From positions 25,261,944 to 25,325,943 of the forward strand of contig CM039188.1 in NCBI GenBank assembly GCA_008360975.2: a stretch of DNA of 64,000 bases, in the 5' to 3' direction. Below, piece after piece: positions 11,966 through 24,900 of the stretch; the first letter of the stretch is position 1, and each line of letters opens with the position of its first letter. Below the pieces are notes generated by a model. That model worked only from the letters and a program-made list of their open reading frames with translations, made no database searches and was not told the DNA's origin. The stretch comes from Lichenostomus cassidix. Its lineage: Eukaryota; Chordata; Aves; Passeriformes; Meliphagidae. A program made the translations under genes and the position numbers.

Positions 11966-14900
11966 ACAAGGAACAAGAGAAGGCTTGGGAACAAGGACAA
12001 GTCGTGAGAGTCACACTCCCCCTGAGCAAATGTTTTTCTGCAAAATGCTCCACTGTGCTTCCTTTTATGTGAGAAGACAATGTGCAGCATTGTCATGCTT
12101 TCAGACATATTTGCTACTGCTACATATGAATCACTCTTGGACTTGCACCTGTATGCTTGGTCTGCCTTAAAATAAAGTCTAATTTTTTACAGCACAATCT
12201 TGCAAAGTAACAGGTTCCTTTGTGTTCCAAATCCAGAGTGATTATTCTGGAGGAGGTAACCAATGTACTTTTTAATACTTTGTTTCTTCCAAGATCAGAC
12301 CTCTCCTCACATTAACAACTTCACTATATCAGAGACGGTAATTTGAACTTTGATATATTGCCATTTTCATTTACTTTCTTTTTCCACTATTTGGACTTTT
12401 AACACAGTCTGCACAAGTGTTCCCATCAAAGCCAATTTGGAATTACTCTTTCAAGCAGGAGCTCATGTCACAATATCAGATGTTCTAGTCACTAACATAG
12501 TGCATCTGCTAAATTCCCATCATCCCATAAGATTGTACTTCTGCTTTAAAAAAAGCACTGACATTTTTGCCTGTCAATATTTTCTCATTGCTCGTGACAT
12601 AGTTGTTCTCAAAACTCACAGTGAATCCTTTCTCTGACTATATACACCATAATTATGCAGGAATGAAACTTAGATTTAACACATATAATTGCCATAATTA
12701 TGTATCTGGACTTTTTTTTTTTTAACTTGGAACAAATCCTTTCCCCAGTTTTTCCCTTGCCCCAGCAAATACCCACAGATGACAGTAAATAAACTTAAGG
12801 TCCAGTGTCTGCATCATCAGACCTTCCTTTGGCCAAACTGTACTCCACCTCACTGGCTTTCACTCTGAAGCTATTTGGAAAGCATCCTAAACTATGTTAC
12901 TAATGGCTGTGCTGTCTTCCACTCTTTATGAAAGACATTCTAAAGGTGAAGTCAATTAAGGCTACCAAGTTTATATAAAGCAAAATTAGTCAGTGAATCA
13001 TCCTTTTTCATTTGCATATAGTGCTTATTCTATCTTCTAATTTTACCATATAGGCATTAAGGATGGCATTTACCACACAAAAAAATTAGATATTGCTGGT
13101 GTACAGTTATATCTGATTTCATCACCTTGGGCTCCCTTTCTAGCCATCCAAGGGACTGGTCTGTTTGAGAATGATTAATCTGATCCACAGGATATGTCTA
13201 ATTTGGGCAGCAAAATTCTAGGCAGAGAGACAGAACAAAAAACTCAGTACTGTGAGCACAACCAAAGAGTGAACCCCCAAAAGGACTTTCTATCAAAAAC
13301 AAGATCTTATACAGAACAGTCTTCAAAGAGTTTTCTTTGGTGGTTCCCACTTCAATTATTTGACGTACAATGAAAAGAGTGTTATAAGGTGAAAGTGCTT
13401 TTCAGAAGAAAAGTACATACAATGATAAACTAAGTTTATAGAATCATATTAATTTATTAAGTTTTATGATGATGGATGTCTTTCATTAGTAGTACTGCTG
13501 CTATTATTAATAATGATTACCATCTATGATGATTTTTTATATAGAGGGGAAATGCTGGTGATGTGCAATGAAAAAGAGTGCAAAAGATCTTTCCAGTCCC
13601 TGAATGTTTTTCATTTGTTTCTGCAGTTTAATGAAACATGTTCAGAAAGGAATCACACTGTGATGGGGTGAAGCACCTGCCCAGCACATCTCTGGTGCAG
13701 TTCTGGCCTTCCTATACAAAACACCAAATTGTTGCACTGCCTGAAGAAAGGGCAGGCCCAGGAAGGAAACCTTAATGTTTTTTGCTGATAATGATTCCCT
13801 CATGAAAGAAAGCAGTTCTTTTGGTAAAAGAATATGTTTCTCCAAAACTGGAGTCTGATGTTTAATCATGCCACCACTCCATATATTTGATGGCAATCAT
13901 TAAAGACATTTATAGGGCAGCACAAATCATCTGCCCCATCTCAGTTGTTCAGTTTCAGCTGACATCCTCAGCTCTTTTTCCTCTGTTGTTAGCTTTGTTT
14001 CACATGCTGTGGCTAAAGGTTTTAAAGACTCATCTTTGTCTGAAGTATTCTTATTTCACCAGAGTCCTTTTGAGTTTTCACTTTTTCTTCTCAGATCAGG
14101 AGGGGAAAAACATCTGCCTGTGTGAAAAGCCCAAGTTCTCAGTGAGTAAAAATTCCCGAGAGGGTGTTTTGTTACATTCTTGCTAAAGTTCCCTGATCAT
14201 GCACCTAATATTCAGGTCTTTTTTCAAATTCAGTGCTAGTGTTTTCTTGATCATTCACTTTCCCTTTCCACAGGTTAGTACCAATCTGACAGGGAAAATC
14301 ATGATCTGTGTTTATATAGTCTAATAGGAACTGTCAAAACAGCCACCAGTCAATCAGTCATCTGTCTCTCATTTTTCAAAGTATTTCATAACTCTTTGTG
14401 GTCTTGTACAAGTTCCAGACAGATATGGCACAAGATACAGTTGACTTAGACTGTCATGCATTAACAATGAAAATCTTCAAGGACTACTTGTCTCATTATG
14501 AAACAGAAGGAAAAGTGCATGGCAGGGAAAATAGTAGACAAGAATAGACATGATTATTTTTTCCTGAGTCCTTAATATGTCATGAAACATAAGTCTTCTT
14601 GATCTTTACCTAATGTAACACTGAATGGCTCATACAGCTCACTTGCCCAGAGGTGCTAAACAGCTTTAAATTGTAGTATTGCTCTGCTGTATTGCTGAAC
14701 TCTCCATTCCCTTGGGGATTGCTTTAAGTTTTTCTTCCATTCGGTCAGAGAGAGTTTTCATTGCCTGGAAGAGTGCTGCCTTTCTGTCCTGCATTTCCCA
14801 GGCAGACACCTACTTGTATGTGGTTTGCAGATGGAGAGCACAATGGAGGGAATAGTGCGACTTTTGGCATAGCCTAACCTCCCTTACAACCTTATTGCCT

Positions 14901-15429
14901 GAGCTTACAAAGGATCAGTATCTTAGAGTTTGTTGCAAAGTAAGGATGAAATGTTATACACAGTCTCTAATGTGACATAAAATAGATTCATGTCCTAGAA
15001 GAGCCATTGTAAAAGTTGGTATTTGTGAGAGAACTACATAAACTGGAATTAACTCTAGATATTCTTTGAGAAAACGATGTTCCAGAATTATTTCAATTGG
15101 AGCTGTTGAGTAAAGAGGCCTCAGTATGGGATTACAGTTAAAGAAATGTATAAGCAGATTGCAAAGGGTCAGGAAATATGCCCCATTGAGTTTGACTGAG
15201 TCAGTTTACTTAATTTAAGGAAGAAGAAATGATCAAAACTGTTTCAGTATATATGAAGCTATCATAATGGCATTCAATTGTTGTGAACATTGGGGAATCA
15301 GTCAGGAAATCAAATTAAATTTTACATCATGAGCATCTTTCTCCAATACTAAAAGGAGAAAGTGTGAATAAAGTATTGCACCATAAGATATCTAAGGAAA
15401 CTCTGTCTCCTTCCATTTGTCTCCCGTTG
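11966..15429. other. Unique AT-rich sequence, no gene seen
   Basis: Open frames up to 99 codons (13887-14186, +) lack motifs. A poly-T tract lies near 12712-12723. No further mobile element was recognised. Confidence 0.45.
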
Positions 15430-15522
15430 TGGAAGTGCTTGATCCTGCCTAACTGTGGGAGCACAAGCAAGATGGTCTCTCAAGGTCGTTCCAGGTCTGT
15501 GTTTCTATGACTCTGAATTCAT
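15430..15522 (+). mobile_element. CR1 LINE 3' tail
   Basis: The segment contains GTGCTTGATCCTGCCTAACT, then ATGGTCTCTCAAGGTCGTTC, then GTTTCTATGACTCTG. This is the standard order of a CR1 3' end: a 'gatcctgcc' block, a 'gat.atctctcaaggtccttcca' block and a degenerate ATTCTATGA tail. It is a 5'-truncated, diverged copy. Confidence 0.7.
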
Positions 15523-18500
15523 ACAGAATTCAGCCTTTAGCATTACACACAAGGGAGACTTAATTTTCAGACAGTCCTACTAGACTCTGATCTAGTTGGT
15601 CCAATATTTGTGTAGGAAAGCTGCTATAAATGCAGGCCTGCTTTTCACAGCTTCAAAAAATTTTATTTCAGTTTGAAGAATTCAAACATTTCATCTCCTC
15701 TAAGGAGCATTTAGAGAAATTGTCATAGCTAATAGCTTTTATCACTTCCAATTTCTAATAATTTACCTCCCAGAAAAGGCAGAAGGCACCTCCTTACAAT
15801 GACCTTACAAACAAATGTTCAGTAAAACATAATGAGAAAGTAATGAGATGGGACTGAACAGAGAAGAAGGAAAGGTGAAATATTATTAAGATTATGTATG
15901 ACTACCTAATAAAAGCTCTTACAAAGGCTGATGGACTAAAAAGGGTGTTTTCAGGGGAGGAGTCAAATGCATATATTTCTGCACCTTATTTGCTACAAAT
16001 AAGCAGCTGGCATCTTGCTGAATTTTAGTAATTTTTGTTATTTATATGCTGCAGCTGAAAGGATACTTGGAACATATTTGGTGTCTTTGCGTCTGTGGGT
16101 TTTTCTCATTCTCTTAGTCCTTCAATATTTTAAATGATGCAATTAGGTTTTTTACAGTTGGGGTTTCACTTTATATTTTATTCATAGTAAATGTATATCC
16201 ATAAATACACGTGCATGTGCACACAGACAGAGAAAATCCTTTTATCAAGACATTAACGACTTCTGTTTGCGAAAGATAATTTTGCTAAAGCCTTAATACC
16301 TTCTCAACTCTTAACATGTGGACCCTAATAGGTAAATGTAAAACTTGCTATTGTATAAAATTTCATTACCATCAGTGTACAAAACTGTTTTAGAGAAGCA
16401 AAACTGGATAGCATGATAAGTGTATGGTTAGCTGCAATACAATTCCATTAGATCTTATTGCATTTCTCCCATATTGATGCTATTCCATTAACTTACACTG
16501 TATGTGCACCCCTTGTGGAAGGAATGATGGCAGCATATATAATCCTGGGAGGAGAAACGTACTCTTTTGATAACAAACCACAAAAAGAAAAAACCTTGGC
16601 TTTATTGCCAGACATGGGAGAAGGATTTGTTGTACTATGCTCCCCCGCCCCAAAAACTAATGAGAAAGCTTAAAAGGCAGAAAATCTCCCTTGTTAATTG
16701 CAATGTTGGTAATAGGAAGTGCATCAAAATAAGAATCCTTTTTCCTCCTACTAATTTAATTATGAAAAGTTCAAGGAATCATCTGAATAAGCAAAAATTC
16801 ACAGCAGAAATTAGAGAAGCAACTCAGAGCCACAGAAATGCAATAGCATATTCCTTCTGTCTAGGGCAGCCATGTTTTGCTCCTACAAAATAGAGCCTCA
16901 ACTTTCAGAACTGCTGACATCACATAAACCATATTTTCCCCCCATATTAATATGTGGGTTAGCTACCCTAAGTTCTGCCAAACGTGTGAATCATGCTTTC
17001 ATTTTTAGTCCTGGAACTTTTTTCATTTATATCAATTTTAAACACTCCATCCAGAGAAAACATTGAAGGTCCAATTTTACACTTGGATATCTCCTAGCTG
17101 AATTGAGGTACAGAGTAAAACAAATATAAACCAAATTCATTCAGTAGTAAGAACAACACAATTAACCTGGAGACAGATTCTGAAAACAATCTCATCACAA
17201 CAAGTGGTAAAAAAGGCCTAAAAGTGGCCTAATAGTGGTTGACTTAGTGCTGGGAAGCTTGGAATACTCACAGAAGAAATTTTAGGCTGAATCAGGATGA
17301 AGAAAAAGCTGAAAATTTTCTGCCAAAAATATAAATAAAGTATTTTTTTAAAATTACATTTCTAAGAAGGCCATTGACACAAAAAATTTCTTATGTTCAG
17401 AACATCCTAATTTTGTTAATTTAAAAAAATTATATGCTGGAAAAGTTACAAGTTACTAGTTTAGGTTTTTTGTTTGTTTTTTTTAATTGTAAGTTTCCAT
17501 TTGTTTTGAAATAGAAAAGTTCTACATGTTTCAGAAATTAAAAGAGTGGTTTTTAAATAACCATACCTAATGAATTTGACAATTGCCTTCCAATCAGTCC
17601 ACACCAAGCTGAACTTTGGTTAGTTATCTCTTTAGCTAAAAACTTCACCAGCTGTACTTTGCATCTGGCAAATCAGCACATCAAAGGTAAAAACCAAAAA
17701 GACACTTTTCACAATACAGCAGCCCTGATATAAATCTTTGTGAAAGTATGTAACTTAGCAAAAAACATATTCAGGGTGAGATCTTGCTGAGACACACACT
17801 TGAGAAATTATGGAAAGTATCCTCAGACACACTCCTCTGCAGTAACCAGACATAATGTTAAACCTAACACTCAGAAGTACTTCTCCTCAGCAAAGTCAAA
17901 TGCAGATGCTGATGCTGTGTTTCTTTCACACTAAGGCAGATCTTGTTTATTTTTCCTGGGAGAAGGAGGTGCCAATCCAAATAAGTATTAGAATTATAAC
18001 TGCATGTCCCATTTTCTTTACTAGAAGCAAACACATTTAGCATCAAGCTACTGTTACAGCTATATGAGCAAAAAGGCTCTGGGACTTCACAGTTAAGTGG
18101 AAAAAAACACAGCCTATCTCAGTTTACAAATACTGCAGGGATCTTAAAAGTTAGACAATAAAACAAAGTCATATACAAAGACCTAAAAAAGTCTAGACTT
18201 TGCAATTTCAGCTCTTCTGGAATCTGAGAGTGGGTCTTGTGTGACTTCATTAGATGCTAGTTACTGAACCATGAGAAACACTAAAGTAGCTTTGCTCAAA
18301 CAGGTTTAGCTCCACATTTGAAATCCACCAGGCTGAGGAAAAAAATCTTAAAATATTCATTTTCATTGTAGAGAGAAAGTCCAGCTTCAAGATAATCCAG
18401 GCTTGAAAAGAAAAAAAAAAAAACCCTCACTCACTAGAGTACTGAGACTAAGCTCTCCAGAGGCAGACTTACTTAGCTTACACACACTGCCAAGCTGATA

Positions 18501-18738
18501 TGTCTCAATTGATTCAGCAACCCAAAACAATGTCTCTGCATGATGTTGTATAATTCAAGACATTTCAGCTTAATCGGAGCTACCTCAAGGATCTATGATC
18601 TGCTCTGCTGCCAGGATTTGCATCATACAAACGAATCTCAGGAGCTGGTTGACAGAACAATAACTGTGCTGGAAAAATCAGATCTGAGTGAGTCAAAAAC
18701 TAAGATGTATGTTTATCTCATGGAGTCTCAGGGATACT
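15523..18738. other. Unique AT-rich sequence, no gene seen
   Basis: Overlapping open frames at 16458-16893 (+; 71 and 108 codons) have low-complexity, lysine-rich ends and no motif. No repeat family was identified. Confidence 0.45.
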
Positions 18739-19241
18739 TGTCCATGTTCCCATGTTCCCATGTCCCCATGTCCCCAGCTTGTCCCCATGTCCCCAGCTGG
18801 CTCATTTTCCTGTACGAGTTGTGAGGCGCCCATACTTTTAGATTCCAGTGACTTAATAGGTGGTCTTAGCAACTCCTTGTTCCTGAAAGATTCTTGGTAT
18901 CTCAGTTGTGGGCTTGAGAAATGCAAGATTTTGACTCTTAGGAAACCCAGACCAACTCTGCATGAGCTGATTAGCTCTGTGGACAGATCAGTCTTCATTA
19001 CCCCCTGGGATGCCAAGATTTCCAGATTATTGACTTTCATAGCTGACTGTTCCTGACCTTTCTGCAAGATTAGGGGTCTAGGCAGGACAGAGAATAACCC
19101 AAATGATTTGTAAAAGATTTTGCTCCTGCACACCATTTTTTGAATTTGTCCCTGATTTAGGTACCTTTTGGGAAGTTTATTTTTTGTTTTGTTTTGTGGG
19201 GTTTTTTTCACAAGTTTAGAATTTTCATTTAAAGGAGCCAT
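18693..19241 (-). other. Longest open frame of the window (182 codons), probably not coding
   Basis: The frame starts at an ATG at 19241 and ends at 18693. The predicted product is rich in Lys, Ser and Leu, has no membrane segment, signal peptide or known motif, and its C-terminal third (repeats of G-D-M-G-T-W-type residues) is simply the translation of the short tandem repeat at 18739-18799. There is no CpG-rich promoter or convincing splice site at its edges. A frame this long can arise by chance in 64 kb, so I regard it as an unlikely gene. Confidence 0.1.
18739..18799. repeat. Short tandem repeat of CCCATGTC-type 8-mers
   Basis: Successive CCATGTTC and CCATGTCC units are followed by a larger duplicated block (CAGCTTGTCCCCATGTCC then CAGCTGG). 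It is an imperfect minisatellite of about 60 bp. Confidence 0.85.
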
Positions 19242-20819
19242 TCTCTATTTTCTGCACCACTTTCCCTTTGTTTCATAACACAGGCTCAGACATGTTTTGA
19301 GCCCAAGTATCCTCCTGGGATTAGTATGAGATATTAGATCAGTGCTTTTCTTCTGGATTTATGCTTCCCTACAGTGAGGGCAAAAGAGGCATAGCATGTT
19401 CAAGACAATTGTATTTCCCTCTCAGCACTGTGTTTTACACCTGATACTGATTACAGAAATGCAAATAGCAATTACAGGTCAGGCCACATTCTTCTCTAAG
19501 TATAAAACCCTTGTATTGCTTTCAGCATACTTTAATTTATCAGCCTCATGAAGGAATACAAAGCAGGAAAATGGGCTTATAAGTATTGGTCTGTACTGGG
19601 ATAAATTCTGCATCTTTGCAATTATCTACTTACTTGTAAAGATAAGCAGACTCATAACCATTCTCAAGACTTCTAATAATGTTCTAATCATAGCTATAAA
19701 GAAGAGAAAGGTGGAATGGACAGGATCTACAGAGGAATTCTGAAGTGACCCAACCACCTTGAAAGACAAGGTTTTTGAAATGCTTCAAAAGTCTGCTCAA
19801 TGGTTTTATTTTATTTTATTGCAGAAGGGCTGTTTAGGTCTAATGGTTATAAATATTTACTTCCCTATGATCTGTGGAATTGGACAGGTGATCTTAACAT
19901 GCTTCTGAAGATGTGAGTTTTCCATGTCTCTCTGACAGGGTGCTTTATACAGTTTTGAGGTGGTATTAGTTATCTAGCTTGGTATTAACTAATTTAGATA
20001 AAAGACATCTCAAAACTGATAAAAGCAAAAAGATTTACTTAGGATATTAATCCCAGAACAAGCAGAGAGTCTGGCTTAGCAAAGCTGATGTGACTGTCAG
20101 CTTGCTTATCTTCAACCTCCTAAGAAAGAAGTCTGAAAAGACGTAGTAAAAGAAAAAATACTCCATTGTTCAAAAAGGTGCACCATCATTAGTTTGTTTC
20201 AAAAGAAGACTGATATAAGACGATGTTTACAAAGACCAAAAATTTTCTTACCATTTTGATTTAACAGTATTTTTAAGTTTACTGATGCAAACAATACATA
20301 AACATTCATATTAAAACATGACTCATTGAATCCTATGACAGAAATAATTTTTATCAGCAAACTATTTCCCCAGGGTTATACTTAATGTATCCTTTTTATA
20401 AGTGTCACTGTTTAAGAAAGTAATTTAAATTTTCACATTCAATGGTTTTATCTCTGCAGCTCTACTGAAATGTTGCTATAACACTGGAAACCATGACAAC
20501 TGATTCCAGTTTCTGATTTCATTACAAGGTTAAATCTTACCCAGGTTCATGAACCTTTCATACAAGATGGACTTAATAATTTCATAAGTAAATCTTTCAA
20601 AAATATTTTATTTGATACAACAACACTGCTTCATTTGATCTCTCAATTTAAAGAAGTCACCATTACATTGTTAACTGCTGTGCTTTTCCAATTCTTGTCC
20701 AACGGTGCCACTCTTTTTTTGACAAAAACCCAAACAGAAAAACATCCAGATACAAAATACCCTCATTAAATAAATTGTGTGAATTTATGGCCTTAATACA
20801 CACCTATATCTAAACACTG
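19242..20819. other. Unique AT-rich sequence, no gene seen
   Basis: No open frame of note. A short (TTTTA)n lies near 19804-19820. No mobile element was recognised. Confidence 0.5.
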
Positions 20820-20877
20820 GCCAAGTTTGTGCCATAAACTTGGCACATATACTTTTAGTTGTGCCATATACTTTTAG
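20820..20877. repeat. Small hairpin followed by direct repeat
   Basis: A 9-bp perfect inverted repeat (GCCAAGTTT at 20820-20828, AAACTTGGC at 20836-20844) has a 7-nt loop. It runs into two near-copies of the word CATATACTTTTAG. The structure is too short for a microRNA precursor. Confidence 0.6.
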
Positions 20878-20975
20878 GGGTTACACTTTGCTAATTCAGT
20901 GGTTTTTAATACATGTTTTCAAGTTTCGCTAAGTCAGCAGCCCCCGCACATGGAAGTCTGATGTTCCTGTTATTC

Positions 20976-21006
20976 TTTATTTTATTTGATTTTATTTTAT
21001 TTGTTC
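20976..21006. repeat. (TTTTA)n microsatellite, imperfect
   Basis: Repeated TTTTA/TTTGA pentamers over about 30 bp. Confidence 0.85.
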
Positions 21007-23496
21007 TTAAGTCTTCATAAAATGTCAATATTGGCACATGCTGGGAAAGTGCACTAAACATCAAGCTGTTACCTGGACCAGTATGACCTTCCCTTTTCAT
21101 TGTGCTTTTGAGAAAGGAATGCTCTAAAAATTAACAACTTAAGACTGCAAGTCCTGACAAATTAAGAGTTCCCTACAGTTAAGAACACATCGAAAACCGA
21201 GGCAGGATTGGGTTAAGCAATTCTGCTCTGATTATATTGGTATTTGTGATTTCAGTCTTTGGCTTCTGAATTAGATCCTTTTGGTCTGATCACGAAGAAG
21301 CCTAAAGAAGTAATCTGGAATAGGTGACTTCCACCAGTCCCAAGTCCGAGGTATGGGCAGAATCATTCTCAGAAGAGATAGTTTTTTCCTAATTCACTGC
21401 TAAATACAGACAGCCATAATTTACTGTACTGATTACTATGTTAGTACTTTACCAGCAAAACAGAAAACTTTAGAATGACTTTGACTGCATTCTGGCAATC
21501 TGTTCTCTCCTGCAATCCTCTGCGACTGATGATTACTACATGTAAAGGCAGATGATCACTGACCTTGATCAGTCATGATCAATACAGCACTTCTTTGGTA
21601 TTGACTAGGAAGGAGCTGCAGTTACCAAGCAGCTTCCAACGTTTGGCTAGCTAAGCCAAAGTTTTTCAGTCAGAATCATAGTGTTATAATTAACATTCCA
21701 TTTCACAGGGGAATGTTTTGAAAATAATATCAAAGATTGTGGGATTGATGCATACATAAATATTTGCAGTCTGATATGTAATTTGATAAAAGAACAAAAA
21801 GGTTTCATCAGAGCAGAACCATTTTTTTAATCACAGCACAGAATTTTAAAAAAACTTTGTTGCCCAATGACTGGTATATTTTACCAGATCTCATGTCTAC
21901 GTTTCTTCCTTTCCTATTTTTCTCTCATGTTTAATCTTACTCTAACTTCTAGTATTCATTGCACTGGAGATTGCTAATTGTCTTTTTCAAATCCCCTTCC
22001 AAATTAGTTTCAAGTAACAGCAGTTTTGCAGATATCGTTTGCTTATCAGGAGAAAGCAGGTAAGCCTGTAGTTCACCCACAATCCAGTGCTTGAGAGTTA
22101 GAAAGTTTATATTTCTGCCAAATACTGGCTGGGTGAATTTGGGAAGTAGATTAAGATCAACTCATTGAAAATAGTCCACTAATTTGTATTCCCAATTTGA
22201 GACATGCCACATTTAATTTTAATATTTTAGCAGGGCAAGTGTACCTGTATCTCCAATTGAAGTCACTGGGAAATGAATGTATTCACTAACTCCACCAGTT
22301 ATTATTTTAATCCTTTACCACTGTTTGCTTCTTGTTGAAATAATGAGCAGCTTTCACCTGTGAATTGATGTAGGCTGTATGCACAAGTCAGAAATCAACA
22401 CATGTCACTGTCAAACTGTGCAATCCAGCACAACCTCGTGCAAAGCTGGTTTTGCAAGCATTTCTGAGGAGTCTAAACTCATGAAAGAAGAATAGACAAC
22501 TTCCAGCTTCTGAAGGGTACCAGTATATTGCCTCAGCAAATAAAAAGTGGGATGACCTTGACTATATACTAAATACTTGTATTGTAGTATAATAAACTTG
22601 GTTCATGAACCTTTGTCTTCTGGAAAGACGGGAAGAAAAGAAGTTTCTTGTCTGTATTTCACTTACTTTTGCTTAGGATAGAGCCAGACCTCTCATCCTT
22701 TGCCACCAACTTCCAGGTCGAATTGTGCTTTTCTGTTGTCTGTGATCTCTACAGCAGTGCAGAAGCTTTCGTCCAGGTCTCCAACACCTCATGCCCTAAA
22801 GAGGCAACCATTACAATGAAATTAATTAGTATTTTCAGAGAAACACAAACAGAAGGGTGAAATCCTGGACCTACTGTAACCAAAGTTTTGCTACTGAATT
22901 AATAAGATCAAGACTTCTCTCAAATTCTTTTTAACATTTATCTTTACAGACCATGGATTCAGCCTATCTAGCAGTGCTCAAAGGTACAAACAAGATGAGG
23001 TGAGAATGCGTATAATGATTCATTTGGGCAGGAAGGGTAAATACTGTGCTACTCATCTTGAAAGGCCCATAAGGATAACTTTCAGGTGTGCATCTGCTAT
23101 GTTGCTTCATGCACTCCAGAATGGATTTATGTGTTTAAAAGCAACATATCAGTGCATTTAAAAATAAACCCATGATTTTAATTCTTTGTCTAGACAGTGG
23201 TTCCAAAAAGCCCACTCTATTTTCAGTAATCCTGAAATTCAGAGTTGCATTTATTATAAAATATTAATGGCAATGACTTAAATCCTGCTCTGGAGTATGA
23301 GTAGCAACACCTTCTAATTTCCAGGCCTATTTGGGGCTCATCTATTTCCAGCATTTTACCTTTACATTTAACTTCTTCCCTCTCTAGCTTTACTTCATTG
23401 ATCCTTGTCTTGCCATCTTCTAAGGCTTTATAATTCTATCCTTTATTTTTATGGTTACCTTGAAAGTGTTTATAGACTGTAGAAGGTATTTATAGA
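21007..23496. other. Unique AT-rich sequence, no gene seen
   Basis: One 70-codon open frame (22648-22860, +) has no motif. The last 100 bases before the following CR1 could be its more decayed part, but I could not match them. Confidence 0.45.
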
Positions 23497-23765
23497 CTTT
23501 GATCATGTCCCCCCTGAGGCTTCTCTTCTCCCAGCCATATATTAGTTTAGTTCCCTGTGTGTTAGCTCACATATCTCATTTTCTTTTGTGTGCACCATTT
23601 TTGTTGCCCATTTTTGTATTTTCTCCTAACTGTTCTGTGTGCTTCCACACTGTAAAAAACATAATATGCAATACATGACACAGAATTCCAGATGTTTTTT
23701 CCTCCAGTGCTATGTAAAGCAAAACAACTACCTTATAAACCCTAAAACTGTTTGCTCTACTTCAC
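23497..23765 (-). mobile_element. CR1 LINE fragment, antisense
   Basis: On the plus strand the order GATCATGTCCCCCCTGAGGC, TTCTCTTCTCCCAGCC, GTTGCCC...GTATTTTCTCC, GACACAGAATTCCAGATG, AGTGCTATGTAAAGCAAAAC is the reverse complement of the CR1 stretch that precedes its 3' untranslated region. This stretch is highly recognisable in amniotes. Many substitutions and small indels mark it as old. It is open in no useful frame. Confidence 0.75.
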
Positions 23766-24484
23766 GTTGGTTGAGTTTGATTTTGCAAAGCATGGCTTTT
23801 AACAGGCTCAGACCAGCTCTGGAATCTATTTTAGTCAAATCACAATAACATTTTGTGGGGCAGAAACCTCTGGATTTTTCTATATTTTTTGTTGCCAAGT
23901 AATCTTACTTCTTGCCTTGCTCTCACAGAATTCAGACTGTTTTTACCTGGTATGCTGCTGTATTTCAAGCACAAGGAGGAATGTGAAGAAACAGTTTCCA
24001 TTGAACCCACACTTTTTAAATACTCATGCAGAACACTTGTTTTTATGTTCACTAGTCCACTGCCCTGTAATATCAATATTAATGGCAGCTTTGCTTTAAT
24101 TTCAGAAGAAATAAAGTCAGGCTGTAGGACTTGATGATATCCTCTGGGTAAAGTAGGACTCCTGTGTTCTAATGACAACTGAAGCAGTACTTCTTTCACT
24201 GTCCTTTTTTCTGTTAAATCTTTGCCTGCCATGTCACTGTGCTTATCAATAACACACGAACACTGTCATTACCTTTGTGCAAAGGGACTAACTATGAAAG
24301 CTTTCTTGACTACTTTCTTACATAGATTGTGCTTATAATGACTGCTTTCATACAGTTTCACAGCTTCACTTGGTATTATTGTGAAAATCTCTCATGTCCA
24401 GAAAAGAATTTCATTCCTTGAATAGTCCTGCTAGTTTCACGAAGTACTATTCAACTATAGTGGAAAAAAAAGGGGGATTGATAT
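23766..24484. other. Unique sequence, overlapping open frames without support
   Basis: A 130-codon minus frame (23840-24232) and a 93-codon plus frame overlap each other. Neither shows a motif, and the first abuts an old CR1. I treat both as chance. Confidence 0.4.
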
Positions 24485-24900
24485 TCCACATTATTTTCAA
24501 TTTCTGATTAATTACGGCTGATCTTAAAGAATGCTTTTATATATTTCAAATACATTTTATTTATCTGCAAATAATAAAGCTTATTTTAAAATTGTTTTCT
24601 CAAAACAAAGTAATACCAGTGCTCTGACAAGTTTTGTGTACAAAATTATTACCTAGGGGAGAATGCCATTTAGATTTCAATGCTTTATGCAAATAATCCA
24701 AGTATGCAATTAGACAAAGCCTTGTTAACTAGGGTTAAAACACATGCAATCAACTGGTGCACTTATTTGGTAGAATTTAGATAAGGATAATTAGGTTGCA
24801 AAATGAATCTGTATGTAAATAAGTGGAGTTCTTGTATTTGAGGATAAACAAAATCAGAGATAATTTTAATCACCAAATTTATTGTTTATAGAGTGTAGGT
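24485..24900. other. AT-rich segment with POU/homeodomain-like words
   Basis: The stretch holds an octamer ATGCAAAT at 24687-24694 and several TAAT-core words (GATTAATTAC near 24506, GATAATTAGG near 24786). It has no simple repeat, mobile element or open frame. This composition is typical of conserved non-coding enhancers in bird gene deserts, but such words are also common by chance in AT-rich DNA. The call rests on impression and needs cross-species alignment. Confidence 0.2.
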
